A stretch of 64,000 bases of DNA from Kitasatospora sp. MAA19 (GCF_029894125.1 NZ_JARXYZ010000023.1:62001-126000); one strand, 5' to 3'. Positions 34,801-43,800 are shown, counted from the first letter of the stretch. Notes: generated from the letters alone by a model not told the origin. Translations and numbers: made by a program.

Positions 34801-35123
34801 GGACCCCGCTGCGCATCCTGCAGCCCCGCATCGTCGCGGTGCCGCCGATCGGCAAGCCCGGCTTCGTGACCTCCGTCCGCGGCGTGGACTTCCCGCCCGG
34901 CGTGCCGGTGACCCTCACCTGGACGCCCGGCATCACCGCCGCCGCGGCGCCCACCCACCCGGCCGCCAACGGCACCTTCGCCGCCCAGCTGCTCATCCTC
35001 CCCAAGGACGAGACGGGTCCGCGGACCATCACCGCGAGCGGCCCCGGATTCTCCCCGGTGACCACCCCCTTCCTGGTGGTGACCGGCAGCATCGGCCCGC
35101 CGGGGGAGGTGCAGCGCCGGTGA
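31875..35123 (+). CDS. Exported beta-propeller (TolB/PD40) protein with DUF11-like repeats
   Basis: A 1,082-residue protein. I chose the GTG at 31875 because GAGG lies six bases before it and it leaves a clear signal peptide (PRPVRRSARAAAALLLSLA, hydrophobic core to about residue 36). Many PD40-type blades follow (PTLTPDGRAVVFDA, PTVSPDGKWVAYTCN, PALSPDGRLVAFTRT, PSWSPDGKLIAYTKT, PAFSPDGRRVAFNRK). Near residue 700 a DUF11-like domain begins (TTVDITVTNRGPAPSPGTVF), then a Pro/Ser linker, a second DUF11-like domain and an Ig-like end. It is coupled by GTGA overlap to the Pvc16-like gene, so it is part of the CIS operon although it must act outside the cytoplasm. Confidence 0.85.
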   Translation: MIGATGTPRPVRRSARAAAALLLSLAVAVVTLGTANSDGKGRGPAPVAAGAAAESGRIVYAGTGHRSLARVTGTASSTPLFGPGPVHFDTEPSARGEQLVFTSLRDETLPQVYLREQSGAVRRLTTGMDTAEPTLTPDGRAVVFDAVEPGGRDGQTQRDLWVVNTDGTGLRRLTDTADSEAHPTVSPDGKWVAYTCNVDREHTQIYVMPLAGGAAQRITAVTAGNAIEPAWNPVDAPDLRDQIVYTWDQGGQTGPQLRVMTPTGANDRAFFPGVGADWRTRSAGWLPDGSGVLFLSPNRLNGNPTAHESVYRAKTCFCGGAELVLSEERAVRTPVWLGPQNGGGPVVDRNSAETPDVADLSDIRPDGVDPRDLGVSVLREDPAADTNTDPATDPLFNPRPGYDPWFERQTYTPDGRGIVVTRFEDSPAGRIERIWQTGVDGSNPRPMNLAGRGPKDWDTDPALSPDGRLVAFTRTSPGGIGAASGPGRVLIANVSTGAIVGTVEPTSDQPAASVAQPSWSPDGKLIAYTKTEVINGSGANKHVWTVPADALDRPTDLSRTACPGACEVIDDSPAFSPDGRRVAFNRKTGNGGPNERNGVLVASATGDGCTVALPAGPGQDRNACRRPLPDTPDAGPFQPRDVAWTADGAQLVLTSRRALPANSPEALSSLDLATGRLTSINSRLPGRQKEPSVQQSVDLALSAPASTPPVPAGGSTTVDITVTNRGPAPSPGTVFTASVPAGARLGGLKASAGTCDAVALRCELGTLAPGAVVRVTATVVATQSGDQRFGWWVTGAVVDPRPEDNAGQTVVPVQAASPSPSQSPSASPSPSPSASPSPSPSAPPASSPPAPPPPAPAPAPAPPAPPAPKAGPAVTVGAQPNPGYVGGRVTVTYAVRNDGQALATGLRLSLGLPAGVPTGPLPPGCTGGVCDVADLLPGASAVVQVVLAPEATLDTTITSVLTTTGTDANPGDHVARTPLRILQPRIVAVPPIGKPGFVTSVRGVDFPPGVPVTLTWTPGITAAAAPTHPAANGTFAAQLLILPKDETGPRTITASGPGFSPVTTPFLVVTGSIGPPGEVQRR

Positions 35124-35830
35124 TCCACGAAGTCGACGAGGGGCTGCGGCTCCTGCTCGCCGAGAGCGGCCTGCAGGAGCGCGGGGTCGAGCTGGTCTTC
35201 GACTCGCCCACCCGGGACTGGGCCGCCCGGCGCAACGCGCCGACGGTCAGCGTCTTCCTGTACGGCATCCGCGAGGACGTGGCCCGCCGGCAGAGCGGCG
35301 CCGCCGAACAGCACGACGCGGACGGCGTGGTGGTGGCCTGGCGCACCGCACCCCGCTGGTTCGAGCTGGCCTACCTGGTGACGGCGTGGACCAACCGGCC
35401 GCAGGACGAGCACCGGCTGCTGTCCGAGGTGCTCCGCTGCCTGACGGCGACGGACGCGCTCCCCGCCCGGCTGCTCACCGGCACGCTCGCCGAACTCGGG
35501 CTCACCGTCGGGCTGGAGACCGCCGGGCGCAGTGAGGGCATGCCGTCGGTGTCCGACGTGTGGTCGGCCCTCGGGGGCGAGCTGAAGCCCTCGATCGACC
35601 TCAGGGTGCTCGCCCCGCTGTCCGGCGAGCGCGCCCCGGCCGGGCCCCCGGTCACCGAGGGGCTCGTGCTGCGCACCGTCGACACGGCCGACCAGGCCGA
35701 CCCGTCCGACGACCCGGGCCGCCGCCTGCGCTACGACGGCGCCACGGACCCCGGCGCGGACGGCTTCGCGGCGCCCCGGGAACGCCCGTTGCCGCCCGGC
35801 CGCCGACGGCGCGGCGGAGCGGTGCGATGA
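35120..35830 (+). CDS. DUF4255 family CIS protein (Pvc16/cap-like)
   Basis: A 236-residue protein from GTG, overlapping both neighbours (GTGA before, ATGA after). The N-terminus MIHEVDEGLRLLLAES and the segments VELVFDSPTRDWAARRN, PTVSVFLYGIREDVARR and RWFELAYLVTAWTNRPQDE are the DUF4255 pattern found at contractile injection and R-type pyocin-like loci. In studied systems (Pvc16, Afp16) this protein caps the tube and sheath and ends assembly. The C-terminus is a charged tail. It lies just before the AAA+ ATPase, as in other Streptomyces CIS loci. Confidence 0.9.
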   Translation: MIHEVDEGLRLLLAESGLQERGVELVFDSPTRDWAARRNAPTVSVFLYGIREDVARRQSGAAEQHDADGVVVAWRTAPRWFELAYLVTAWTNRPQDEHRLLSEVLRCLTATDALPARLLTGTLAELGLTVGLETAGRSEGMPSVSDVWSALGGELKPSIDLRVLAPLSGERAPAGPPVTEGLVLRTVDTADQADPSDDPGRRLRYDGATDPGADGFAAPRERPLPPGRRRRGGAVR

Positions 35831-37935
35831 CCCTCGACCTTGAGCCGACGGCCACCAGCGCGCCGGCCGTCGACGTCGCCGACCTGTGGGAGCGGCTGCG
35901 CCGCGTCGAACAGCGGATCCGCGCCGCCGTCCGCGAGCGCAGGGCCGACGACCCGGACCCGGACGACCCGTACCGGGGCCAGTACCTCACCCCGGAGGCG
36001 GTCGAGCGGATCCTGGCGGCGCCCGCCGCGGTGGGTCGGGCCGACGCCGATCCCGGTGAGCTGGTGCCGCCGCCGCCCGGGTCGAGGCTCGAACGGCTCG
36101 TCGACGGCTTCGGGCTGCTGCCGGTCGACCTCGAACTCCTGCTGGTGGCGCTCGCCCCCGACCTCGACACCCGCTTCGAACGGCTCTACGGCTACCTCAA
36201 CGACGACCTGACCCTGCGCCGGCCCACCATCGGGCTCGCGCTCGACCTGTGCGGCCTGCCCGGGGCGGGCGCCGGCCGGTTCCGCTTCTCCGCCCAGGCC
36301 CCGCTGATCGCCGGCGGGCTGCTGGAGGTCACCGAGCCGGAGCGCCCGCTGCTCTCCCGGGGCCTGCGCCTGCCCGACCGGGTGACGGCCCATCTGCTCG
36401 GGGCGGACGAGCTCGACGGCGCGCTGAGCGGGCTGGTCCGCATCGGCCGGGCCGGCGCCGGCGTCCCGCCGGAGGCCGCCCGCCGTCTGCGCGCCGCCGT
36501 GGCGAACGGCGGCGCACTGGTGCACCTGCTGGACCGGGGCGGCAGCGCCGGACGGCTCGCGGTCGACGCCCTCGCGGGCATCGGCCGCCAGGCCCTGGTC
36601 GTCGACGTCGCCGCGCTCGCCGCCCGGCCCCCGGACGCCGCGGTGCGCGCGCTCGCCCGGGAGACACGGCTGACCGGCAGCGGAGTGGTGCTCGGCCCCC
36701 TGGAGCGGCTCGAACCCGAACGCCCGGAGCAGGCCCGGCTGTTGCGCGAACTCTGCACGGAGCTCGCCGGGGTGCCGCTGCTCGTGCACGGTACCCGTGC
36801 CTGGGATCCGGTCTGGGCGCGGGAGAGCCCGGTGGTGCTGGTCGCCCCGCCGCTGGACCCGGGACAGCGCGCCGAACGCTGGGCGCACGCGCTGCGGACG
36901 GCGACGGGCGGGCCGGACGAGGGCGCGCCGGACGAGGGTGCGCTGAGCCACGACCTGGCCGAGGCGGTCGCCCCGTACCAGCTCGACGAGGACCAGGTGA
37001 CCAGGGCCGCCGGTGTGGCGACCAGGACGGCCGCGGCCGAGCACCGCCCGGTGACCGCCGACGACCTGCGGGCCGCCGTCCGGGCGCAGAACGGTGCGGG
37101 GCTCGCCCGCCTGGCCCGCCGGATCGAGCCCGCCGTCGGGTGGGACGACCTGGTGCTGCCCGAGCCCACCGCGCGCCAACTGCACGAACTGGTGCTGAGA
37201 GCCCGGCATCGCGACCAGGTGCTCGGCCAGTGGCGGATGCGGCCGGGCGGAGGGCGCGGACGCGGGGTGATCGCGCTGTTCGCCGGGGAGTCGGGCACCG
37301 GAAAGACCATGTCGGCCGAGGTGGTCGCCGCGGAACTCGGCATGGAGCTGTACGTCGTGGACCTGTCCACCGTCGTGGACAAGTACATCGGCGAGACGGA
37401 GAAGAACCTGGAACGGATCTTCACCGAGGCCTCGCAGGTGAACGGCGTCCTGCTGTTCGACGAGGCCGACGCGATCTTCGGCAAGCGGTCGCAGGTCAAG
37501 GACGCCCACGACCGGCACGCCAACGTGGAGTCGGCGTACCTGCTGCAGCGCATGGAGTCCTTCGACGGGATCGCGGTGCTGACGACCAATCTGCGCGCCA
37601 ACCTCGACGAGGCCTTCACCCGGCGGCTGGACGTCATCGCGGAGTTCCCCGTGCCGGACGAGGAGCAGCGGCATGCCCTGTGGGACCGCTGCCTGGGCCC
37701 GCGGATCCCCCGCGACGAGGACCTCGACCTGGCCTTCTGCGCGCGGCACTTCGAACTCGCCGGCGGCTCCATCCGGGCGTGCGCGGTGACGGCGGCGTAC
37801 CTGGCGGCCGAGACGGGCCGGCCGCTGGGCATGGCGCAGCTGGTGTCCGCGATCAAGCAGGAGTACCGCAAGCTCGGCCGCCTGGTCCTGGAGAGCGAGT
37901 TCGGGCCGTGGTCGAGCGCCGCCGGGCGGGTCTGA
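35827..37935 (+). CDS. CIS AAA+ ATPase (Pvc15-like)
   Basis: A 702-residue protein from ATG overlapping the previous stop. The N-terminal 450 residues hold a winged-helix/inactive ATPase-type region common in Pvc15 relatives (VERILAAPAAV, LLPVDLELLLVALAPDLDTR). The C-terminal AAA+ module is complete: Walker A FAGESGTGKTMSAEVVAAEL near residue 487, Walker B VLLFDEADAIFGKRS near residue 540, sensor 1 AVLTTNLRANLDEAFTRRLD with an arginine finger. CIS-associated AAA+ proteins of this type are needed for particle formation or cargo handling; they are not ClpV-like recyclers. The gene ends about 200 bp before the sheath gene. Confidence 0.92.
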   Translation: MTLDLEPTATSAPAVDVADLWERLRRVEQRIRAAVRERRADDPDPDDPYRGQYLTPEAVERILAAPAAVGRADADPGELVPPPPGSRLERLVDGFGLLPVDLELLLVALAPDLDTRFERLYGYLNDDLTLRRPTIGLALDLCGLPGAGAGRFRFSAQAPLIAGGLLEVTEPERPLLSRGLRLPDRVTAHLLGADELDGALSGLVRIGRAGAGVPPEAARRLRAAVANGGALVHLLDRGGSAGRLAVDALAGIGRQALVVDVAALAARPPDAAVRALARETRLTGSGVVLGPLERLEPERPEQARLLRELCTELAGVPLLVHGTRAWDPVWARESPVVLVAPPLDPGQRAERWAHALRTATGGPDEGAPDEGALSHDLAEAVAPYQLDEDQVTRAAGVATRTAAAEHRPVTADDLRAAVRAQNGAGLARLARRIEPAVGWDDLVLPEPTARQLHELVLRARHRDQVLGQWRMRPGGGRGRGVIALFAGESGTGKTMSAEVVAAELGMELYVVDLSTVVDKYIGETEKNLERIFTEASQVNGVLLFDEADAIFGKRSQVKDAHDRHANVESAYLLQRMESFDGIAVLTTNLRANLDEAFTRRLDVIAEFPVPDEEQRHALWDRCLGPRIPRDEDLDLAFCARHFELAGGSIRACAVTAAYLAAETGRPLGMAQLVSAIKQEYRKLGRLVLESEFGPWSSAAGRV

Positions 37936-38036
37936 CCATGCGCGTCGCAGGCCCGGCCCGAACGGTCGGACACGCTCGGTGGAACGCGGGCCGGGGCTGA
38001 CGCCGAGGACCGGTCGTTCCCTGCGGAGTGCCCGTC

Positions 38037-38055
38037 GGGGCAGCGAGCCTGCCCC
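38037..38055. terminator. Short hairpin before sheath gene
   Basis: GGGGCAG-CGAGC-CTGCCCC sits in the only large gap inside the CIS gene row, between the AAA+ gene and the sheath gene. It may attenuate read-through and mark a second transcription unit starting at the sheath gene. Confidence 0.45.
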
Positions 38056-38140
38056 TGGTCAGGACCCGGGGACATGTCGCGGGGGGTGGTCCCGGCAGCA
38101 GACTCGGTGGTGATTGATCGGCCACCCCGAAGGAGCGAGC

Positions 38141-39682
38141 ATGCCGTCGTACCTCACACCGGGCGTGTACGTGGAGGAGGTCCAGTCCGGTGCCCGGCCG
38201 ATCGAGGGCGTCGGCACAGCCGTCGCCGCTCTGGTCGGCTTCGCCGAGACCGGCCCCTTCCACGAGCCCACCCTGGTGACCAACTGGGACCAGTACGTCC
38301 AGCAGTTCGGCGGCTTCACCGAAGGCACCTACCTGCCGCACGCCGTCTACGGCTTCTTCGCCAACGGCGGCGGCGCCGTCTACGTCGTCCGGATCGGCCG
38401 CGAAGGCGGCGCGACGGGCGGCGGCAGGCCGGCGGCCGTCCGACCGGCGCCCGCGCCCACCGCGGTCGCGGGCTTCCTGTACTCGGCCCTGCCCGCCGCG
38501 GGCGGCGACGTGTCCGTCGAGATCGCCGACGCCGAGGGGGAGAACGTCCCCGACGACCGGTTCCGGCTGGTGGTCCGCAAGGGCACCGAGGTCGCCGAGA
38601 CGTACGAGGTCTCGACCCGCAAGAACACCAAGGGCTACGTCGTCACCCAGCTGCGGGAGTCCAAGCTCGTCGCGGTCGGCGAGCAGCCCGGCACCGCGCC
38701 GAGCCGCCCCGAGCGGCAGACCCTCACCCTCGCCGCCGCCCCCGCGGCCGGGCCGGTGGCCCCCGCGACGCGGCTGGACCCCGCCGAGTACGTGGGCGAC
38801 GCCTCGGCCCGGACCGGCTTCGCCGGCCTGGAGGCGATCGACGAGATCACCATGGTCGCGGTGCCCGACCTGATGAGCGCCTTCGAGCGCGGGGACATCG
38901 ACGCCGAGGGGGTCAGGACCGTCCAGCTCGCGGTGATGTCGCACTGCGAGCAGATGGGTGACCGGATCGCCGTCCTGGACGCCCCGCCCGGGCTGAACGC
39001 CCAGCAGGTGCGCAACTGGCGCAACGAGGAGGCGGGTTACGACTCCCGCTACGCGACCCTGTACTACCCGTGGATCAAGGTGTTCGACCCGGCGACCGGC
39101 CGCAACTCGATGGTCCCCCCGAGCGGGCACGTCGCCGGGGTGTGGGCGCGCAGTGACGCCGAGCGCGGCGTGCACAAGGCGCCGGCCAACGAGGTCATCC
39201 GCGGCGCGGTGGACCTGGAGATCCGTCTCAGCAAGGGCGAGCAGGACCTGCTGAACCCGATCGGCGTCAACTGCGTGCGGGCCTTCCCCGGGCGCGGCAT
39301 CCGGATCTGGGGTGCCCGGACCCTCTCCTCGGACCCGGCGTGGCGCTACCTCAACGTCCGACGGCTGTTCAACTACCTGGAGGAGTCGATCCTCCTGGGG
39401 ACCCAGTGGGTGGTGTTCGAGCCCAACGACGACCGCCTCTGGTCCAGCATCCGCCGCAACATCACCGCGTTCCTGACCGAGGAGTGGCGGCGCGGGGCGC
39501 TGTTCGGCAGCACGGCCGCGGAGGCCTTCTACGTCAAGTGCGACCGTGAGAACAACCCGCAGGAGTCCATCGACCTCGGACAGGTGGTGTGCGAGATCGG
39601 GGTCGCTCCGGTGAAGCCCGCCGAGTTCGTGGTGTTCCGGCTCTCCCAGTTCTCCGACAGCACCAGCCTCGTCAACGAGTGA
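38141..39682 (+). CDS. Contractile sheath protein of the CIS
   Basis: A 513-residue protein from ATG (MPSYLTPGVYVEEVQSGARP) with AAGGAG upstream. The N-terminal motif PGVYVEEV and the following PIEGVGTAVAALVGFAETGP, VTNWDQYVQQFGGF and NGGGAVYVVRI are the conserved tail-sheath signature (Pvc2/3/4, phage tail sheath). The C-terminal part (SSDPAWRYLNVRRLFNYLEE, QWVVFEPNDDRLWSSIRRNI, GVAPVKPAEFVVFRLSQF) is the domain that forms the handshake mesh between rings. Only one sheath gene is present, so this protein alone builds the contractile outer cylinder. A 22-bp-period duplication spans its stop codon. Confidence 0.96.
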   Translation: MPSYLTPGVYVEEVQSGARPIEGVGTAVAALVGFAETGPFHEPTLVTNWDQYVQQFGGFTEGTYLPHAVYGFFANGGGAVYVVRIGREGGATGGGRPAAVRPAPAPTAVAGFLYSALPAAGGDVSVEIADAEGENVPDDRFRLVVRKGTEVAETYEVSTRKNTKGYVVTQLRESKLVAVGEQPGTAPSRPERQTLTLAAAPAAGPVAPATRLDPAEYVGDASARTGFAGLEAIDEITMVAVPDLMSAFERGDIDAEGVRTVQLAVMSHCEQMGDRIAVLDAPPGLNAQQVRNWRNEEAGYDSRYATLYYPWIKVFDPATGRNSMVPPSGHVAGVWARSDAERGVHKAPANEVIRGAVDLEIRLSKGEQDLLNPIGVNCVRAFPGRGIRIWGARTLSSDPAWRYLNVRRLFNYLEESILLGTQWVVFEPNDDRLWSSIRRNITAFLTEEWRRGALFGSTAAEAFYVKCDRENNPQESIDLGQVVCEIGVAPVKPAEFVVFRLSQFSDSTSLVNE

Positions 39683-39705
39683 CACGCGCCTCGTCCACGA
39701 GTGAC
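39666..39705. repeat. Direct repeat spanning sheath stop codon
   Basis: GCCTCGTCAACGAGTGAC, which includes the sheath TGA, recurs 22 bp later with one change (GCCTCGTCCACGAGTGAC). Both copies carry a TGA but in different frames. Confidence 0.85.
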
Positions 39706-39747
39706 CAGCAGGCCAGCACAGACCGGAAGGGAAGGTGACAGGGAGTC

Positions 39748-40188
39748 ATGGCTGAAGGCGATCCGCTCTCCACACATATATTCGGCGTCCAACTCGGCGG
39801 CTACAACGTCGAGTCGGTCAAGGAGGTCAGCAACCTGACCGTTGACCAGGACGTCGTCGAGTACAAGCAGGTGACCCAGCAGGGCAAGCTGATCGTCCGC
39901 AAGCAGCCCGGCGCGCGACTGCCGGGCGAGGTGACGATCACCCGCGGCCTCGACAAGAGCGGGGCGTTCACCAAGTGGATCAACGAGACGCTCAACAACG
40001 GTGCGATCAACACCGCGCGGCAGAACCTCACCATCGAGGTCAAGGACACCACCGGTGCCACGCTCCGGCGGATCCAGCTGATGAACGCCTGGGCCAGCCG
40101 GTGGGAGGGCCCCACCCTCACCGCCGGTGAATCCAGCCCCGCGACGGAGACGGTGACCATCGTGTTCGAGGAGATCACCGTCGAATGA
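39748..40188 (+). CDS. CIS inner tube protein 1 (gp19-like)
   Basis: A 146-residue protein from ATG. It has the compact T4 gp19/Pvc1-like tube fold pattern: an N-terminal GDPLSTHIFGVQLGGYNVES, the middle VVEYKQVTQQGKLIVRKQPG, and the conserved C-terminal strand RIQLMNAWASRWEGPTLTAG followed by ESSPATETVTIVFEEITVE. The tube is the rigid core inside the sheath. It directly follows the sheath gene, as in other CIS and phage-tail loci. A second, more diverged tube protein lies 4.4 kb on. Confidence 0.95.
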   Translation: MAEGDPLSTHIFGVQLGGYNVESVKEVSNLTVDQDVVEYKQVTQQGKLIVRKQPGARLPGEVTITRGLDKSGAFTKWINETLNNGAINTARQNLTIEVKDTTGATLRRIQLMNAWASRWEGPTLTAGESSPATETVTIVFEEITVE

Positions 40189-40667
40189 GGCGACGGATCA
40201 GCCTTGACGAACTCCTGGAGCAGGCCCCGGCACCCGCCCCGGCCCCGACCCCGCAGGCCTCCGCGCCGCAGCGGGGTCGGGGCCCCCAGGGGCACGGGCT
40301 GCACACGGAGTTCGAGTTCGAGCTCCCGCGCGGGTACCTCGACGACGAGGGCACCCTGCACCGGCACGGCGCCATGCGCCTGGCCACCGCGCGGGACGAA
40401 CTCATGCCCCAGATCGATCTGCGGGTCAAGGAGAACCCGGCGTACCTGAGCGTGGTGCTGCTCAGCCATGTGATCACCCGGCTCGGCACCATCACCGACG
40501 TGCACGCCGGCGTCGTCGAGCGCATGTACGCCACCGACGTCGCGTTCCTCCAGGACTTCTACCAGCGGATCAACAGCGAGGGCCACACCCGCGCCGCGGT
40601 GACCTGCCCGCACTGCGAGGGCTCCTTCGAAGTCGACCTCGCTGGTGGGCGCCTGGGGGAATGGTGA
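40185..40667 (+). CDS. Tail-assembly-like CIS protein
   Basis: A 160-residue protein from ATG overlapping the tube stop (ATGA). After a Pro/Ala-rich N-terminus the body reads HTEFEFELPRGYLDDEGTLH, AMRLATARDELMPQIDLRV and YLSVVLLSHVITRLGTITDV, the pattern seen in conserved CIS proteins placed between tube and DUF6760-type genes and related to phage tail-assembly proteins. The C-terminal CPHCEGSFEVDL contains a single CxxC, which could bind metal or form a disulfide. In phages this position is held by assembly chaperones for the tape measure. The exact role is inferred. Confidence 0.82.
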   Translation: MRRRISLDELLEQAPAPAPAPTPQASAPQRGRGPQGHGLHTEFEFELPRGYLDDEGTLHRHGAMRLATARDELMPQIDLRVKENPAYLSVVLLSHVITRLGTITDVHAGVVERMYATDVAFLQDFYQRINSEGHTRAAVTCPHCEGSFEVDLAGGRLGEW

Positions 40668-40822
40668 CGTACGCGACCGCCCGGCTGTATGAGGAGGTCG
40701 CGTACATCGCCTACCACTTCCACTGGCAGCGGGAGGACATCCTCGACCTGTCCCACCACGAACGCCGCGAGTGGGTACGGGAGATCGCGCGGATCAACAC
40801 CCGCGTCAACGAAGGCGGGTGA
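40664..40822 (+). CDS. 52-residue DUF6760-type CIS protein
   Basis: A small gene from GTG overlapping the previous stop (GTGA) and ending in a TGA that overlaps the next start. The peptide begins VTYATARLYEEVAYIAYHFH and continues WQREDILDLSHHERREWVRE, then IARINTRVNEGG. This helical pattern, with WxREDIL and HxERREWV, is typical of the short DUF6760 proteins kept in Streptomyces CIS loci. In phages a short second chaperone made from an overlapping frame has the same place. The size, coupling and conserved look argue it is real although easily missed. Confidence 0.82.
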   Translation: MTYATARLYEEVAYIAYHFHWQREDILDLSHHERREWVREIARINTRVNEGG

Positions 40823-43800
40823 GCGGCATGGGGATCCGGAGCAGGTTCGGGCGCCGGCGGACGGGCGACGAGGGCGAGGCCGCCCCCGCGCCCCGGTCCG
40901 ACGTGCCCCGGTCTGACGTGCCCCAGGCCGACGCGCCCGCCCCGGACGGCGGCTGGCGCGCGGTCGCGCCGCTGGCCCCGACCCTCGCGGGCCCGGCGAC
41001 CGGGGTCAGCGACGGCCTGCGGTTCCGGTCCCGGCTCGCCTCCTGGCAGAACCCCTCGCTGTCCGGCGCGCTCGGCCACGCGGTGCTGCCGTCGGCCCCG
41101 GCGGGAATCCTGCGGGCGGTCGCCCGGCCCCTCGGCCCGGCGGCCGTCGGCGGGGCGGACGGGCCTGCGCTGCGGTACGCCGTGGCGGCGGGGCCCGCGG
41201 CCGCGCCGGAGCCTGCCGCGCAACCGCTCGCGGACGGGCCGGAGGTGGCGGTCGGGCGCGGGGAGGTACGGCAGGTCCAGCGGTCCGGCGCCACACCCCG
41301 ACGGCTGCCCGTACGGTCGGCGGCCACCGGGGACGGCGGCGCTCCGGCGCTTCCCGCGGCCGCCGAGGGAGCTGCGGGGTCGTCCGCCGGGCAGGACCGG
41401 CCGGTGCTGCCGCGCCGGGTCGGGGCGCCGCTGACGGTGGCGCCGCGCCCCCGGTCGCTGCCCACGCGCGCGGTGGCCGTGATCCCGCCCCGCTCGGAGC
41501 AACGCGCGGCGGAGCGTCCGGTAGGACGCTCGGCGGGATCTTCCGACGCCCCCGGGGCGTCCGGGTCGGCAGTGGAACCGGGCGTCGGCGCCCGGCCGTC
41601 GGAGAGCCCCAAGACGTCCGAGACCCCGAGAACCTCCGAGACCTCCAAGACTTCCAGGACCTCCGAGACCTCCACGACTTCCAGGACCTCCGAGCCTGCC
41701 TCGGTGCAACGGACCGGTGCCCAGGCCCGGCCGTCCGGCACGGTGGCGCAGCCGGGCACGGCCGTGCAGCGCGCTGCGACCGGCGGCGCGGCACCGGGCC
41801 GACCGGTCCTCGGCGCCCCGCTGACCTCGCTGCCCACCAGCGCCTCGCCGCGGCTCAACACCGACGACACGGCAGGCCCCGCGGACGGGCCGATGCCGAT
41901 CGTCGCCTCGCCCGCGCAGCCGACCGGTCCGACGGCGGGCGGGCCCGACGCTGCGGGGCCGTCCGCACCGGGGAGGCCGGCTCGCCCGGAGCCCGGCCCC
42001 CGCGACACCGCCGCCGTGCAGCGCGCCGCCCAGCCGGGCGGTGGCCCGTCCGCCACGCCGCCCACGGCGGCCCCCCGTACCCAGCGCGCCACCCGGTCAG
42101 GCGCCGGATCGTCCTCCGCGCGCACCCACGGCGGCCTGGGCGCACCGCTCGCCGCGCTGCCGCCGACGGCGAGCGGCTCGCCCGGCACCCGTGCGGCCGA
42201 CAGCCGGCGCGGACCCGTTCAGCGGACCACGGCCCCGGCGGCGAGGACCCCGGGCGGCACCGCCCCGGACTCCGGCGCACCCGCGGCTCCCACGTCCGCC
42301 GCACCGCCGCAGCCGACCGATCGGAGCGGGGCGGCGCCGGGCCCGGAAGGCGCCCCGCGCAGCGGCGGCGCCGGGTCGGGTACAGCGGCGGTCCAGCGTG
42401 CGGTCGACGCGGGCCGATCCGGTCCCCGGCGCGACGCAGTCCCGACTTCGGCGCCGGCCGCGACGTCGGCCGCAGGCGCACGAGGCGCGGACGCGAGCGG
42501 GCAGGGCGGCTCCGGCACGCCCGGGCCCGCCGCCGTGCCGCAGCCATCCGCCGCCCCGGCACCGCAGGGCGCCGCCCGGCGCCCCGGGGGCACCGGCGGT
42601 GGCGCGAGCGCGCGGCCCGCCGCGTCGCCGGACGGCCACGGCCCGCTGGTCGTGCTGCGCGCGCCGATCGGCGGCACCGCCGCCCGCACGGCGGCCGCGC
42701 CCGGCCACCGCACCCGGGGCCTGCTCGGCGAGCGCAGCATGACGTCCGCGCTCGTCACACCGGCGACGGCTCCCGTGTCGCGCGCCGGCGCTGCACCCGG
42801 CCCCGCGCCCGCCCCACCCGTGGTCAGGGCCGCCTGGCGGCAGGACCCGCCCGCGCGCGCCGACGGCCCGTCGGCCGTGGAGCCTGTGGCCCCCGTCGCC
42901 CCCGCGACCTGGCGGAGCCGGGCTGCCGCCGTCCTACGGCTCCCGCGGCGCGAACCGGCGCGCCGACCCGATGTCGCGCGCTCGGCGGGCCCGGCGGCGG
43001 AGGCGACCGTCCGTGGCGGTTCTGCTGAGGGGCGCGCGAGCGTGCAGCGGTCGGCGGCCGTGGGCCCGCGTGGCGGTGTTTCCGAGGAGGGACGCGGGAG
43101 CGTGCAGCGGTCGGCGGCCGTGGGCCCGCGTGCGGTGGCGTCGCGATCGTCCGCCCGTGACGGTGCTGCTGAGGTGCGTCCGAGTGTGCAGCGGTCGACG
43201 ACCGACGGCCCGCGTGGTGCGGCGTCGCGGTCATCGCAGGACGGCGGTGCTCCTGTGCGGCGCCCGGCGTCCGGTGGTCCTGGCTCGGTCGAGCCGGGGG
43301 CGCAGCCGTCGACGCCCGTCGGCCCGGACGGTGTGACGGGGCCCGGTGCGCGGTCGTCGTCGGAGCGCGGTGCTGCGCCGACGGGGCGTCCCAGTGTGCA
43401 GCGGTCGACGGCCGCCGGCCCGCCTCCGGAGGCGTCGGGTACGCGGCCTGCGCCGCCCGGGGCCGCTTCGGTGCCTGCCGTGGTCCTCGCGCGCCCGGCA
43501 GGGACCCCCGGGTCACCCGCCGCCGCCGTGACTCCGGCCGCTCCGGCGCCCGGATCACGCGGCGGTCGCGCCCCGGAGGTGCAGCGAGCCGTGTCCGGCG
43601 GTCCGAGTCCCGTGGACCCAGACGCCCGTGCGGCGGAGGCCCGAGGTGCCGCGGCGCCTGCGGTGGTCTCCGCCGGGCGGGTACCGAGGGGGGAGTCCCC
43701 GGTGCTGCCGGTCGCCGCCCCGGCCGTCGCGGTCGACGGTGGCACGCCGGTGGTGACCGCCGCCCGGGCCGGGCAGGCCGCGAGCGTGCAGCGTTCCGCT

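Noticed and set aside
43038..43132. Possible mobile repeat element inside the VQR gene
   Set aside because: The repeat is in frame and encodes the same VQR unit, so internal gene duplication explains it.
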